Notes: generated from the sequence alone by a model not told the origin. DNA of 64,000 nt from Thalassorhabdomicrobium marinisediminis (GCF_003072065.1 NZ_QCYG01000008.1:124001-188000), one strand, 5' to 3'; positions 1-11,823 are shown, counted from the first letter of the stretch. Translations and numbers: made by a program.

Positions 1-325
1 GATCGCTGTTGAGGTGGTCCGGCAGCGGCAGTTGCACAAGGATGCCGTGAATTGTCGGGTCGGCGTTGAGCGTTTCGATCACCTCAAGCAGGCCCGCTTC
101 GCTGACCGAGGCGTCCAGCCGGTGCTCCACCGACTTCATGCCCACCTCGCGCGTCATCTTGCCCTTGGATTTGACATAGACCTGGCTGGCCGGATCCTCT
201 CCGACCAGCACCACCGCCAGCCCTGGTGTGATGTCGTGATCCGCCTTGAGCCTTGCGACCCCTTCGGCCACTTGCCCGCGCACCTTCGCCGCGAAGGCTT
301 TTCCGTCAATCACCGTGGCTGTCAT
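1..325 (-). CDS. folD: Bifunctional methylenetetrahydrofolate dehydrogenase/cyclohydrolase FolD, partial
   Basis: Only the N-terminal 108 residues are present; the gene runs off the left edge. FolD interconverts 5,10-methylene-, methenyl- and 10-formyl-tetrahydrofolate with NADP in the cytosol. The visible part has the family signature GEDPAS followed by YVKSK, where K54 is at the usual catalytic lysine position, and the substrate-pocket strand GILVQLPLP near residue 95. The gene follows formate-THF ligase by 47 nt on the same strand, so the two consecutive C1-folate enzymes are probably co-transcribed. The ATG at 325 matches the expected family N-terminus. Confidence 0.93.
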   Translation of the reverse strand, partial: MTATVIDGKAFAAKVRGQVAEGVARLKADHDITPGLAVVLVGEDPASQVYVKSKGKMTREVGMKSVEHRLDASVSEAGLLEVIETLNADPTIHGILVQLPLPDHLNSD

Positions 326-372
326 GGCTGTCCCTTGTGTCGTAGTGGTCTGAATATCAGGCGTTGCCCCGC

Positions 373-2049
373 CTAGAACAGCCCTTCGATCTGGCCGTCC
401 TCGTTGAGGTGGATATTCTCAGCCGAGGGCACGCGGGGCAAGCCCGGCATCGTCATGATCTCACCGCAGACGACCACAATGAACCCGGCCCCGGCGGACA
501 GGCGCACCTCGCGCACGGGAACGGAATGGCCCGTAGGCGCCCCGCGCAGGGTCGGGTCGGTCGAGAAGGAATACTGCGTCTTGGCCATGCAGACCGGCAG
601 ATGGCCGTAGCCCTGCTCTTCCCAGAGTTTCAGTTGATCGCGGATTTTCTGATCCATCAGCGCCTCATCGGCGTGATAGATGCGTTTGCAGATCGTCTGC
701 ACCTTGTCGGCGAGTGGCATCTCATCGGGGTAAAGCGGGGCAAAGGCGCTGACCCCGCTGTCGGCGATTTCGGCCACGCGGGTGGCGAGCGCTTCGGAGC
801 CTTTCGACCCGTGCTCCCAATGTTGCGAGACGATTGCCTCCGAGCCCTGTGTTGCGACGTAGTCTTTGACGGCCTGCACCTCGGCCTCGGTGTCGGTGAC
901 GAAGTGGTTGATCGCCACCACCACCGGCACGCCGAACGATTTGAGGTTGCTGATGTGCCGGCCCAGGTTGGGGCAGCCCTGATTGACCGCCTCGACGTTT
1001 TCCGCGCCCAGATCGGCCTTGGCGACGCCGCCGTTCATTTTCATCGCCCGCACAGTCGCCACCAGCACCACACAATCCGGGGCAAGTCCGGCTTTACGGC
1101 ACTTGATGTTAAGGAACTTCTCCGCCCCGAGGTCTGCGCCGAAACCCGCTTCGGTGACGACGTAATCGGCGATCTTCAGCGCCGTCGAGGTTGCGATGAC
1201 CGAGTTGCACCCATGGGCGATGTTGGCGAAGGGGCCGCCGTGCACGAATGCGGGGTTGTTTTCCAGCGTCTGCACAAGGTTCGGCTGCATCGCGTCCTTC
1301 AAAAGCACGGTCATCGCGCCGTCGGCCTTGATGTCGCGGCAGAACACGGGGGTGCGGTCGCGGCGATAGGCGACGATCATGTCGCCAAGCCGTTGCTGCA
1401 GGTCCTGCAGGTCCTTGGCGAGACACAGAATCGCCATGACTTCCGAGGCGACGGTGATGTCAAACCCGGCTTCCCGCGGGAAACCGTTGGCCACACCGCC
1501 AAGGGACGCCGTGATCTGGCGCAAAGCGCGGTCGTTCATGTCCACGACGCGGCGCCAGACGACGCGGCGCACGTCGATCTCGAGCTCGTTGCCCCAATAG
1601 ATGTGGTTGTCGATCATCGCGGACAGCAAGGAATGCGCGCTGGTGATCGCGTGAAAGTCACCCGTGAAGTGCAGGTTCATGTCTTCCATCGGGACGATCT
1701 GCGCATAGCCGCCCCCGGCCGCGCCGCCCTTCATGCCGAAGTTCGGCCCGAGCGAGGCTTCGCGAATACAGACGGCGGCCTTCTTGCCAATGCGGTTGAG
1801 GCCGTCCCCCAGCCCGACGGTGGTGGTCGTCTTGCCCTCGCCCGCGGGGGTGGGATTGATCGCGGTCACAAGGATCAACTTGCCGGTCTGGTTGCCCTGC
1901 ACACCGTTGATGAAGGACTGGCTGACCTTCGCCTTGTCATGGCCGTAGGGCAGCAGATCATCGCTGCCGATCCCCAGTTTCGCGCCGATTTCCTGAATGG
2001 GTTTCTTTTGGGCTTCGCGCGCGATCTGGATGTCGGATTTATAGGCCAT
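373..2049 (-). CDS. fhs: Formate--tetrahydrofolate ligase
   Basis: 558 aa, the normal length. The enzyme makes 10-formyl-THF from formate, THF and ATP, feeding the C1 pool that FolD (next gene) interconverts. The nucleotide-binding loop PTPAGEGKT lies at residues 66-74. The glycine-rich stretch [11 protein letters not shown] after residue 105 and the block VATVRAMK in the second half are both family signatures. ATG start. In marine Roseobacters an fhs-folD pair is commonly used to oxidise or assimilate C1 units from methylated compounds; that role is an inference here. Confidence 0.97.
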   Translation of the reverse strand: MAYKSDIQIAREAQKKPIQEIGAKLGIGSDDLLPYGHDKAKVSQSFINGVQGNQTGKLILVTAINPTPAGEGKTTTTVGLGDGLNRIGKKAAVCIREASLGPNFGMKGGAAGGGYAQIVPMEDMNLHFTGDFHAITSAHSLLSAMIDNHIYWGNELEIDVRRVVWRRVVDMNDRALRQITASLGGVANGFPREAGFDITVASEVMAILCLAKDLQDLQQRLGDMIVAYRRDRTPVFCRDIKADGAMTVLLKDAMQPNLVQTLENNPAFVHGGPFANIAHGCNSVIATSTALKIADYVVTEAGFGADLGAEKFLNIKCRKAGLAPDCVVLVATVRAMKMNGGVAKADLGAENVEAVNQGCPNLGRHISNLKSFGVPVVVAINHFVTDTEAEVQAVKDYVATQGSEAIVSQHWEHGSKGSEALATRVAEIADSGVSAFAPLYPDEMPLADKVQTICKRIYHADEALMDQKIRDQLKLWEEQGYGHLPVCMAKTQYSFSTDPTLRGAPTGHSVPVREVRLSAGAGFIVVVCGEIMTMPGLPRVPSAENIHLNEDGQIEGLF

Positions 2050-2215
2050 GTAGATTCTCCCTCTCGGGGCCTGTGCCCCGTTTCGTTATCGCCAACAGTA
2101 AGCACGGCCACGCGTGGGGCGCACCGCGATTGCGACACTTCCCTTCCTGAAATCGGCGGCACCGGACTTTCGCGCGGACCGTGCCGCCTGCGCGCGCCGC
2201 TGGCAAGCCTGCGAC

Positions 2216-2250
2216 AAAGAAAAACCCCGCAGGCGTCAGCGCTGCGGGGT
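2216..2250 (-). terminator. Intrinsic terminator after ftsH
   Basis: On the minus strand an 8-bp GC stem (arms at 2242-2249 and 2225-2232) is followed by a T-rich run, 24 nt past the ftsH stop. It separates ftsH from fhs. Confidence 0.75.
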
Positions 2251-2272
2251 CTTCAGTGTCTGGCGTGGGGCC

Positions 2273-4183
<1,911 letters not shown>

Positions 4184-4268
4184 GGCGACACTCCTTCAGT
4201 ATAACGGTTGGAACGTTGCATCGGGATGCGCGTGTCCTGCTCTCTAAATAGAGGCTTGAACCCTGAGT

Positions 4269-5540
4269 TCAACGGGAAAGCAGGAATGAGGCATAATCCG
4301 CGACAATGCGCGCGTCGAACCCGTTCTTGAGTCCGGCGACAGGCGCGGAGATAAGCCAATCGCCCCGAAAAACCGCGGGCGACGCCATGAGCGATGCGCG
4401 CGGCAAGCCAGTCTCGCGCCAGTCGGGGACCTGCGTGATCGCCGCGCCCAAGGCGCGCACTGTGGCCTTTGTCGCAGGTGTTCCAAGAATCTGCCACCGG
4501 TTGTCCCAGACATGACCCAGCGCCACCTCATGCCCCTTCACCGCGTTGAATTCGCGGGCAATCCGCATTTCGTCCCGATCACTGGTCACGAGACAGCCCG
4601 CCAATGTATGGCTCTTGCCCTGCATCAGGGCGGTATCGAGTTCGAGAAGCGCATCGGACCGCGGCGCGTAGGCTCCGCCTCCCACGAACCGAAGTGCCGC
4701 AACCAGCAGGCGGCGCTCAATCTCTTGCGGAACGGGCGGCACGCAACGTGTCTTGATGATTACGTCGCCGCCCTCGAACCGCACGAGGCGACGGCTCTCT
4801 ACTTCGGCGTAATGGTCCAACGCGCTACGGGCGGTCATCATGTTCATCCCCACAGTCTTCAGAGACTCCCGCGTGATGCCGAGGGGGGCGAGTACATCCA
4901 GAGCCTTGCGCGCCTTTGGCCGGTCGTAAGTCTCATCCTCATTGGTTGGATCGTCGACCCAGTCAACCTCGTGCCGCCGCAGATAGTCCCGCAAGTCCGC
5001 ACGTTCCTGCTGCCAAAGCGGGCGGGCCCAACGAATACCCTCGCGCTCGAAATTCACATCCATCATCGAAAGGCCATCGACACCGGATTTGCGGGCCAGC
5101 CGCATCAGGAACGTCTCAGCGATGTCATCAACGGTGTGGCCCAGCAGAACCCCTGTAATCGCTCGCTCCGCCGCCCATGCGCCAATCAGCCGGTATCTTG
5201 CGCTTCGGCCCGCCGCCGCGAGATTTCCTGTCGCGGTCGTCCCGTCCCACTTCAGGGTTGTGTGCGGCACGTGCAGCGTTCTACAATATGCGGCGACCAT
5301 CTGCGCCTCATCGGCAGCGGCAGGTCGCAAGCCGTGATCGACGGTCACGGCCTCGATCTTCACATCTGCGAGCCGCGCCCAGCGCCATGCAAGATGCAGC
5401 AGTGCCATGGAATCACCGCCACCGGACACCGCAACCCCGACCCGTTCAGGTCCCGAACGTCCTTTGAATGCGGTATCGATAAAATGGATCAGGCCGGCGT
5501 CGTCGCCTTCGCCGCTCAGCTTCTCTGGCGTCAGCCGCAA
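4269..5540 (-). CDS. tilS: tRNA(Ile)-lysidine synthase TilS
   Basis: About 423 aa. TilS converts C34 of the CAU-anticodon tRNA(Ile) to lysidine so that it reads AUA codons. The PP-loop ATPase motif SGGGDS is at residues 39-44 from the chosen start; further conserved blocks are VDHGLR and the LGHTVDDIAETFLMR region. The open frame extends upstream to 5624, but that part lies inside cpoB. The best start is TTG at 5540, which overlaps the cpoB stop by 10 nt; this choice is not certain. It sits between cpoB and ftsH in a conserved run. Confidence 0.93.
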   Translation of the reverse strand: MRLTPEKLSGEGDDAGLIHFIDTAFKGRSGPERVGVAVSGGGDSMALLHLAWRWARLADVKIEAVTVDHGLRPAAADEAQMVAAYCRTLHVPHTTLKWDGTTATGNLAAAGRSARYRLIGAWAAERAITGVLLGHTVDDIAETFLMRLARKSGVDGLSMMDVNFEREGIRWARPLWQQERADLRDYLRRHEVDWVDDPTNEDETYDRPKARKALDVLAPLGITRESLKTVGMNMMTARSALDHYAEVESRRLVRFEGGDVIIKTRCVPPVPQEIERRLLVAALRFVGGGAYAPRSDALLELDTALMQGKSHTLAGCLVTSDRDEMRIAREFNAVKGHEVALGHVWDNRWQILGTPATKATVRALGAAITQVPDWRETGLPRASLMASPAVFRGDWLISAPVAGLKNGFDARIVADYASFLLSR

Positions 5541-6352
5541 TTCAACTTGGCCATCTCGTTCGCGGCCTCTTCGACTTCCGGTGCCGTGGGGAAGCGGGTG
5601 GACACCTCGCCCAGCGTCACGCAAGCGTCCTGCTTCTGCCCCAGCGCGCCCAGCGAAATGCCCAGCTTCGTCAGCGCGGCGGGGGCCAGCGGCCCTTCGG
5701 GGTTGCCCGAAAAGGCCGACAGATAGGACCGCGCCGCCTTTGTCACCTCACCCAGATTGTCATAAGCCTGCCCGCGCAGGAAATGCGCGTCGTTGGCTAC
5801 CGGACTTCCGGGGTAGGTCTCATTGAAGGTCGCAAGGAGATCCGCGGCGCCGCGAAAGTCACCGGCGGCGAGCGCCTCCTGCGCCCGCGTGAAGTCTTCC
5901 TGCTCGGCCACCGCCATGGACGGGCCGTTGGTTACGGGGGTTTCCACGGCCGGGGCCACAGGTTCGACGTCAACGCCACCAAGGCTGGGCGTGTCGCCAA
6001 GGCTGCCGATGTCGCATCCCTCTTCCAGCTCACACAGCCGGAACTCAAGGTCGCCGATCCGGTTGGTGCCGTCGCGGGTGATCCGGGTGATCCGGAACTC
6101 GAGGTCTTCGGTCTTCGAGGTCAGCCGCGTCAGCTCTGCCTCAATGGAATTGAGCCGGTCCAGCGGCGTCGCACCGGCCACGCCCTGCCCCGCCGTGCCC
6201 GAGGCCACGAGCTCATTGCGCAGGGCGGTGACGTCGACATAAAGGCGCGTGAGCTCTTGCCGGATGTCGGCGAGGGTCTGGTCACGGTCCTGCGCGAAGG
6301 CCGCCCCTGTGGGGACGGCCAAGGCGACACAAAGTGCGAGCGTTCGAAACAT
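5531..6352 (-). CDS. cpoB: Cell division coordinator CpoB (YbgF, Tol-Pal associated)
   Basis: 273 aa periplasmic protein. Residues 1-20 form a signal peptide ending GAAFA before QDRD. A coiled-coil-like segment follows (about 25-100, heptad-rich around LNSIEAELTRL). The C-terminal half (about 150-270) carries TPR-like repeats such as FRGAADLLATFNETYPGSP. In E. coli CpoB links septal peptidoglycan synthesis to Tol-Pal driven outer-membrane constriction. It lies 18 nt after pal, at the end of the tol-pal set. Confidence 0.93.
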   Translation of the reverse strand: MFRTLALCVALAVPTGAAFAQDRDQTLADIRQELTRLYVDVTALRNELVASGTAGQGVAGATPLDRLNSIEAELTRLTSKTEDLEFRITRITRDGTNRIGDLEFRLCELEEGCDIGSLGDTPSLGGVDVEPVAPAVETPVTNGPSMAVAEQEDFTRAQEALAAGDFRGAADLLATFNETYPGSPVANDAHFLRGQAYDNLGEVTKAARSYLSAFSGNPEGPLAPAALTKLGISLGALGQKQDACVTLGEVSTRFPTAPEVEEAANEMAKLNCG

Positions 6353-6370
6353 GATAGGCCCCCGGCCGGC

Positions 6371-6898
6371 TTAGCTGACTTGCCCGATCGAGATGATCGT
6401 CACCGCGCGGCGGTTCTGGGCGTAGCAGGATTCTTCGGAACAGACCGCAAGGGGGCGTTCCTTGCCATAGGACACCGTGCGGATCCGGCTTGAGGCAACG
6501 CCCTTGGAGATCAGGTATTCCCGCACCGCGTTGGCGCGACGTGCCCCCAGCGCAAGGTTGTATTCCCGCGTGCCCTTTTCGTCGGCGTGGCCTTCGATCA
6601 CCGCAAGGTAATCGGAATTGGTGCCCAGCCATCCGGCCTGACCGTCCAGCGTGGCGCGGCCCTGCGCGGTCAGCAGCGACGAATCGTTCTCGAACAGCAC
6701 GCGGTCGCCGATGGTCTGGCTGAAATACTGCGGGCTGGTCGGGTTCTGCGACGGATCGAGCGCGGACTGGTTGATGCCCCCGGCCCCGGCTTGCGCGTTC
6801 AGGTCAACCGCGTCGGCACTGTCGAAACGGTCGGCGTTGGTACAGGCCCCCAGCGCAAGGGTCCCGATCACCAAAGCGGTCTTGATGAAATATGTCAT
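6371..6898 (-). CDS. pal: Peptidoglycan-associated lipoprotein Pal
   Basis: 175 aa outer-membrane lipoprotein. The lipobox LGAC places the acylated cysteine at residue 19. The C-terminal OmpA-like domain holds the peptidoglycan-binding block EGHADEKGTREYNLALGARR. Pal binds diaminopimelate in the wall and TolB in the periplasm. The frame is open to 7171, but ATG 6898 is chosen because it gives a proper lipoprotein signal. The 100-nt gap to tolB is AT-rich and could hold an internal promoter. Confidence 0.95.
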   Translation of the reverse strand: MTYFIKTALVIGTLALGACTNADRFDSADAVDLNAQAGAGGINQSALDPSQNPTSPQYFSQTIGDRVLFENDSSLLTAQGRATLDGQAGWLGTNSDYLAVIEGHADEKGTREYNLALGARRANAVREYLISKGVASSRIRTVSYGKERPLAVCSEESCYAQNRRAVTIISIGQVS

Positions 6899-6998
6899 GG
6901 TTGTGTCCCGATGTTCTAACATGCTCGTTTGTTGTTCTTGGTTCGATGTTAACACGCCCCCGCGCGATTGAGAAACGCGAATGCGTGATCCCCGCGCG

Positions 6999-8324
6999 TT
7001 AGCGTTGCAAAGGCCCCCACGACGGGTCCGATGCGCCCTGCGGGGTCGGCACGCGGCGCAGGTTGCGGCCGGTGATGTCCACTGAATAGAGCGCGGTGGT
7101 CCCGCCCGCACCTTGGGTTTCGCGGGCGAACATGATGACGCGGCCGTTGGGCGCCCAGGTGGGGCCTTCATCCAGGAAGGAAGAGGTGAGCAACCGCTCT
7201 TCGCTGCCGTCGGTGCGCATCACGCCGATGTGGAAGCGCCCGGCCTCTTGCTTGGTGAAGGCAATCAGATCACCGCGCGGCGACCAGACCGGCGTGCCAT
7301 AGCGCCCGTTTCCAAAGGAAATGCGCTGCGGCTCGCCCCCGTTTGCGGGCATGACATAGAGCTGCTGGGTGCCCGACCGGTCGCTTTCGAACACGATCTG
7401 GCTGCCGTCCGGGCTGAAGCTGGGCGCGGTCTCAATAGCAGGCGTGTTGGTCAGCCGGCTGTGCTGGCCAGTCGCCAGATCGGTGCGGTAGATGTCGGTG
7501 TTGCCGCCGTTGGCCAGACTGTAGATCACCTGCCGCCCGTCCAGGCTGAAGCGGGGCGAGAAGGCCATCTCGCCCTCAACCGTGCCCAACTGCTGGCGCG
7601 TGACCGAGGCCACGTCGAGGATATTGATGCGCGGAAATCCGCTCTCGTAGCTGGTGAACAGGATCCGGTCGCCGTTCGGGCTGAACCGCGGGGCCAGCAC
7701 GATGGTGCTGCTGTCGGTCAGATACTGCACGTTGGCGCCGTCGTAATCCATGATCGCCACGCGCTTGGCGCGGTCGTCCTTGGGGCCGGTCTCGGCCACG
7801 AAGACCACGCGGCTGTCGAAATAGCCCGCCTCCCCGGTGATCCGGCTATAGACCGCGTCGGCTACCTTGTGCGCCATGCGACGCCATCCGTCGGTGGTGC
7901 CCGAGAACTGCAAGCCCTCGCCCATCTCCTGCCCGCTGAACACGTCGTAAAGCCGGAACTTGACCGTCACGGTCGCACCGTTGACCGCCACGGCCCCGGT
8001 CACAAGCGCTTGCGCATTGATCGCGCGCCAGTCGGCAAAGGCGACGGGGCTTGCGAACCCGGACGGCGTCGAGATGAACGAGGTCGCGGGGATCTGCCGG
8101 AACAGCCCCGTCCCGGTGAGGTCTTCGGCCACGACCCGGCTGATGTCGGCGGCCATCTGTTCGGAGCCTGCGACCTCGGCCTCGAACTGCGGCAGGGCGA
8201 AGGGCAAAGCCTCGATCACGCCGTCGCGCAGGGTCAGGCGCAAAGGCTCTTGCGCTGTGGCAGGCCCGGTGAATGCGAAAGCCATCATTGCGGCGGCGAG
8301 AAAGGTCAGGAATCGTATCATCAT
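6999..8324 (-). CDS. tolB: Tol-Pal system translocation protein TolB
   Basis: 441 aa periplasmic protein. Residues 1-25 (MMIRFLTFL...PATA before QEPLRL) form a signal peptide. An N-terminal TolB domain precedes a six-bladed propeller with repeats of the [12 protein letters not shown] or [12 protein letters not shown] type. TolB binds Pal and TolA. The frame is open to ATG 8405, which overlaps the tolA stop as ATGA; that start would put 27 polar residues before the signal peptide, so 8324 (or 8321) is preferred. The overlap may still aid coupling. Confidence 0.94.
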   Translation of the reverse strand: MMIRFLTFLAAAMMAFAFTGPATAQEPLRLTLRDGVIEALPFALPQFEAEVAGSEQMAADISRVVAEDLTGTGLFRQIPATSFISTPSGFASPVAFADWRAINAQALVTGAVAVNGATVTVKFRLYDVFSGQEMGEGLQFSGTTDGWRRMAHKVADAVYSRITGEAGYFDSRVVFVAETGPKDDRAKRVAIMDYDGANVQYLTDSSTIVLAPRFSPNGDRILFTSYESGFPRINILDVASVTRQQLGTVEGEMAFSPRFSLDGRQVIYSLANGGNTDIYRTDLATGQHSRLTNTPAIETAPSFSPDGSQIVFESDRSGTQQLYVMPANGGEPQRISFGNGRYGTPVWSPRGDLIAFTKQEAGRFHIGVMRTDGSEERLLTSSFLDEGPTWAPNGRVIMFARETQGAGGTTALYSVDITGRNLRRVPTPQGASDPSWGPLQR

Positions 8325-8401
8325 AGCGCGTATACTCACTGAATTGTCCCGATCTTCAACGGGAAGAATGGTGTTCGGCGTATCACTGCCTGCCGTTTTC
8401 G

Positions 8402-9529
8402 TCATCTTTGCCGCATCGCGGTGGGGTCCACGGTCAGTTCAACGTATTGCCATAAGTTGTATTGCTCACGTGGAAGATCGTATCCGTCTGATGTGCAGCG
8501 AATTATTGCGCGGCGAGCTGCGTCAAATGCAATTTGTGCATCTGCTGCTGTCCCATCCGTGAAGCTTACGAGATCGAAGGAGTCAGACACTGGTTTGGCG
8601 TCCGGCGTCATACTGAACGACATTACAATGATGGTATTTTGAGCACCCGTGGACGCAGCGCCGAGATTCCAACACCTGCCGATCTGCCGCAGGAAGCCCG
8701 CCTTGTCGCCCTCGGACAACTGCCCGCCCGACACGCCGGGGGTCGGCGTGGGCGCGGGGTCCGGTTCGGACGCGGCCGTGTCGTTCGCCACGGCTTCAGC
8801 CAAAGCGGCGGCGACCGGATCGACCACCTCTTCCGTTGGGGCCTCGACTGCGGGGGCCGGACGGTTGGGCCGCGTCTGCGGCCGGCGCGAGATTTCCGGC
8901 GCGAAAGCGGGGTCCTCCGCTTCGGTCACGATCTCGTCGGCGGCCGCTTCGGGGGCGGTGGTTTCCTCCTCCGGCTCGACAACCTCCTCCTCGACGGGGG
9001 CCTCGGGCTGCTCGGTCGCGGCCTCGGCCACCTCGGGCGCAACGGTCGCGTCCGGCTCAGGGGCTTCGATGATCTCGGGTGCGACGCGCGGGGCCGGGCG
9101 GGGCACGGGGCGCGCGCTCGTGCCCAGCTCGGCCGAGGGCGGCGGGGTGATGATCTGGGGCGTCTGCGGCACGTCTGGCGGCGCATCGGTGACCACCGTC
9201 TCAGGCACGGTCAGATCCGGCGCTTCGGGCGGCGTTTCCGCGACCGGCGCTTCCACCGGCGCGGGCGCCTCGACCACCTGCGGCGGCTCGGCGGCCGGTT
9301 CGGGCGCGGGCGGCGTATCTTCCACGGGGGGCTGCTCGGGGGCCTGCGGCGCGTCGGGCGGCAACTCGGGCTGCACGCCTTGTGTCATCGCGGCGAAATC
9401 CTCACCCGAGACGACCGAGACCTCGGTGATCTCGAAGGGCAAAGGATCAACGGACATGCCCCAGCCCGCGACCATCCAGATCAACAGGGCTGCATGTCCG
9501 ACGCCAGAAAGATAGGTGCCAACGCTCAT
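8402..9529 (-). CDS. tolA: TolA-like energy transducer of the Tol-Pal system
   Basis: 375 aa. One membrane segment at about residues 8-25 is followed by a long proline/glutamate/alanine-rich spacer (about 50-265) and a C-terminal globular domain from about 270 that starts near [12 protein letters not shown], typical of TolA/TonB C-termini. It is assigned as tolA from its place between tolR and tolB. The spacer is acidic and Pro-rich, more like TonB than the Ala/Lys helix of E. coli TolA. It follows tolR by 15 nt. Confidence 0.88.
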   Translation of the reverse strand: MSVGTYLSGVGHAALLIWMVAGWGMSVDPLPFEITEVSVVSGEDFAAMTQGVQPELPPDAPQAPEQPPVEDTPPAPEPAAEPPQVVEAPAPVEAPVAETPPEAPDLTVPETVVTDAPPDVPQTPQIITPPPSAELGTSARPVPRPAPRVAPEIIEAPEPDATVAPEVAEAATEQPEAPVEEEVVEPEEETTAPEAAADEIVTEAEDPAFAPEISRRPQTRPNRPAPAVEAPTEEVVDPVAAALAEAVANDTAASEPDPAPTPTPGVSGGQLSEGDKAGFLRQIGRCWNLGAASTGAQNTIIVMSFSMTPDAKPVSDSFDLVSFTDGTAADAQIAFDAARRAIIRCTSDGYDLPREQYNLWQYVELTVDPTAMRQR

Positions 9530-9544
9530 GCGTGTCTGCCCGCC

Positions 9545-10024
9545 TTAATTGCCCGGCCCGCCGTCCAACGTCGGCCCGCCGATGTCGGTCACAAGGCCGA
9601 TGTTGTTGAAGCCCGCCGCGTTCAGCGCGCCCATGACCTGCGCCACCTCGTTCCAGGCGTTCACACCGTCCGCGCGCAGGAATATCTGATCGCTGTCCCG
9701 CTCTTGCGAGATAGCGCGCAGACGCGTCACCAGTTCGGCGCGCGCGACCTCGGTCTCCTGAATGAAAATCCCGCCCTCGGCGTTCAGCGTCACGGTCAAC
9801 GGCTCTTCCTGCGGGGTCGGCAGCGGGTTCGCCGCGGTCTCGGGCGTTTGCACCGGAACGCCCACCACCGACAGGGGGGCCGCGACCATGAAGATGATCA
9901 ACAGCACCAGCATCACGTCGACAAAGGGGGTGACGTTGATTTCCGCCATGGGACGGCTGCGCCGGGACCGCCGCCGTGCGCGACGTCCGCCCCCTTCGTC
10001 CTTTTGCACCACGCCCGCGCCCAT
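9545..10024 (-). CDS. tolR: Tol-Pal proton channel subunit TolR (ExbD family)
   Basis: 159 aa. A basic N-terminus (GRRARRRSRRSR) precedes one membrane helix, about residues 31-52, that carries the conserved proton-path aspartate D36 in VTPFVDVMLV. A periplasmic domain follows, ending in a Gly/Pro tail. It forms the pmf-driven motor with TolQ. The ATG at 10024 lies one base after the tolQ stop, so the two are coupled; the open frame upstream of it is inside tolQ. Confidence 0.95.
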   Translation of the reverse strand: MGAGVVQKDEGGGRRARRRSRRSRPMAEINVTPFVDVMLVLLIIFMVAAPLSVVGVPVQTPETAANPLPTPQEEPLTVTLNAEGGIFIQETEVARAELVTRLRAISQERDSDQIFLRADGVNAWNEVAQVMGALNAAGFNNIGLVTDIGGPTLDGGPGN

Positions 10025-10025
10025 C

Positions 10026-10694
10026 TCAGCTGTCCAACTGGCGGCTGAGGATGGTGGCGAATTCGTCGGCGAAGGCCTCATAGCCGCTGACGATCCGGTC
10101 CGCGTCGGCGCTCAGCTTGTTGTAATAGATCACCGCCGGAATCGCGGCGAGAAGGCCCAGACCGGTGGCCAGAAGCGCCTCGGCGATGCCCGGGGCCACA
10201 ACGGCAAGGTTGGTGTTCTGCTGCTCGGCGATTTCGATGAATGAATTCATGATGCCGATCACGGTGCCGAAGAGACCAATGAACGGCGCGGAGGAGCCGA
10301 CCGTAGCAAGCACGGTCAATCCGCGTTGCAACCGCTCGGTCTCTTTCGCGATGGCCACGTCCATGCTGCGGTCGATCCGCGCCGTGGCCCCCGCGATCAG
10401 TCCCCCGTCCTGCCGGTGCGAGCGGCGCCACTCCAGCATCCCTGCGGCGAAAATCTTCTCGGACTGGCCCCGCGGCGAGGCGCCGATCCGGTCGAACAGC
10501 TCATCCAGCGGGTTGCCGGACCAGAAAGCCTCATCAAAGACCCGCGCTTCGGCCCGCGCCTTGCGATACTGGATCCACTTGTCGATGATCACGGCCCAAC
10601 TCCACAGCGACGCGATGATCAGGATAATCATGACGATTTTTACGGTGACGGTGGCGCGCGCGAACAGCGCCCACAACGTGAAGTCTTCTACCAT
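10026..10694 (-). CDS. tolQ: Tol-Pal motor subunit TolQ (MotA/TolQ/ExbB family)
   Basis: 222 aa inner-membrane protein. Membrane segments lie at about residues 15-37, 127-150 and 165-190. The cytoplasmic loop between the first two includes GQSEKIFAAGMLEW. The block GLFGTVIGIMNSF, followed by GIAEALLATGLGLLAAIPA, is the family core lining the channel. It is the first gene of the tolQRAB set and starts 116 nt after the ybgC stop, leaving room for a promoter. Confidence 0.96.
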   Translation of the reverse strand: MVEDFTLWALFARATVTVKIVMIILIIASLWSWAVIIDKWIQYRKARAEARVFDEAFWSGNPLDELFDRIGASPRGQSEKIFAAGMLEWRRSHRQDGGLIAGATARIDRSMDVAIAKETERLQRGLTVLATVGSSAPFIGLFGTVIGIMNSFIEIAEQQNTNLAVVAPGIAEALLATGLGLLAAIPAVIYYNKLSADADRIVSGYEAFADEFATILSRQLDS

Positions 10695-10810
10695 CTTTAG
10701 TGCCTGCTCTGCTTTGGGGCCGATTTTGACCTCTGATTGCGATCAGATGTAACGCAGGCTTGGCACAATTGCCAACAAAACGCACATCACAGGGTCCTGA
10801 GGCCGCAGAC

Positions 10811-11200
10811 TCAGTGCAGATTTCGGCGAAATGCCGCCGGAAGGCGGGCGGGCGCGCCGCTCTCGCCGATGGCAACAATGGTCACGGTGGCGCTGAACAA
10901 GACCTCACCGTTCCGCTGCACGGATTGGGTCAGGACCAGCCGCGCGCCGGTCACCGTCTCGACCCCGGTCTCGACCACCAACTCGTCGTCATAGCGGGCA
11001 GGCGCGTGGTAATCCGCCTCCACCCGGCGTACGGCAAACACCACGCCATCGTCGCGCTTCATCGCCGCCTGATCGACGCCCAACTCGCGCACCCATTCGC
11101 TGCGCGCCCGCTCGATGAACTTGAGGTAATTGGCATAGTATACGATCCCCGCAAGGTCCGTATCCTCGTAATAGACCCGCAGGCCGAACCGGTGCGTCAT
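10811..11200 (-). CDS. ybgC: YbgC-type acyl-CoA thioesterase
   Basis: 129 aa hot-dog-fold thioesterase. The motif YEDTDLAGIVYYANYL holds D15 at the usual catalytic aspartate position, and the rest follows the 4-hydroxybenzoyl-CoA thioesterase pattern. YbgC hydrolyses short or medium acyl-CoAs and is classically linked to the tol-pal operon, as here. ATG 11200 overlaps the stop of the upstream unknown gene as ATGA, which favours this start over the longer open frame. Confidence 0.93.
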   Translation of the reverse strand: MTHRFGLRVYYEDTDLAGIVYYANYLKFIERARSEWVRELGVDQAAMKRDDGVVFAVRRVEADYHAPARYDDELVVETGVETVTGARLVLTQSVQRNGEVLFSATVTIVAIGESGAPARLPAAFRRNLH

Positions 11201-11823
11201 GCCCTGCCCCCCAGCCGTGCTGCCAGCCGCAGGGCGTGGCTTGCGTCCTGCGCCACGGCGGGCAACACCGGATCGTAGACCGCGCGGATCACATCGGCGA
11301 CCTCGGGCCGCAGCACTGCCTTGTCTCCGGCCATGGCCAAAGGCGAGGTCTGGTTGAACGCCACGTCGGACCACAGCACGATGGATTGCACCGCCTGCCC
11401 CAGCGCCAAGGCATCGGCGGGCACGGCCTCAAGCGCGGCGTCCATCCGCAGGAAAATGAAACAGGCCTTGATTGCGCCGGACTCATCAAACCGGAAAATC
11501 CGGTATTGGTTGGCATCGGCCCTTATCAACCGCCCGACCAGCTCGGGCAATTCGGGCACCAGCCGGTCAAGGTCCTTCACGGCGGCCAGCTCATCCCAGT
11601 CGCGGCAGAAAAACATCATCACGTTGACGCCCAGCTCCGGGTCGGTCTCGGCCATCTGGTGCCCGGCCAGCAGGCAGACCGCCTCGAACGCGCCCTTGAG
11701 CAGGGCCACAGTGTCATCCTCGACCCCGAAGACGACGGGCACGATGGGGCGCCCCCAACGGGCGCACAGGTAGCTGCCGTCGGCACGGGTGAACAGCGGT
11801 TCGATCTCGGTCACATTCATCAT
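11197..11823 (-). CDS. Conserved-looking protein of unknown function between ruvB and ybgC
   Basis: 208 aa, no family recognised. It is soluble by eye, with no signal peptide or membrane helix. It has a Trp/Arg-containing start (YLCARWGRPIVPVVFGV), a central block FFCRDWDELAAV with RLVPEL, and an alanine-rich helical C-terminus. Codon use and G+C match the neighbours, and it overlaps ybgC by 4 nt, so it is a real translated gene of this operon. Start at 11823 or the adjacent second ATG at 11820. Confidence 0.8.
   Translation of the reverse strand: MMNVTEIEPLFTRADGSYLCARWGRPIVPVVFGVEDDTVALLKGAFEAVCLLAGHQMAETDPELGVNVMMFFCRDWDELAAVKDLDRLVPELPELVGRLIRADANQYRIFRFDESGAIKACFIFLRMDAALEAVPADALALGQAVQSIVLWSDVAFNQTSPLAMAGDKAVLRPEVADVIRAVYDPVLPAVAQDASHALRLAARLGGRA

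Noticed and set aside
6911-6922. Short palindrome ATGTT-CT-AACAT before pal
   Set aside because: Only 12 bp, in an AT-rich leader; too short to call an operator or attenuator.
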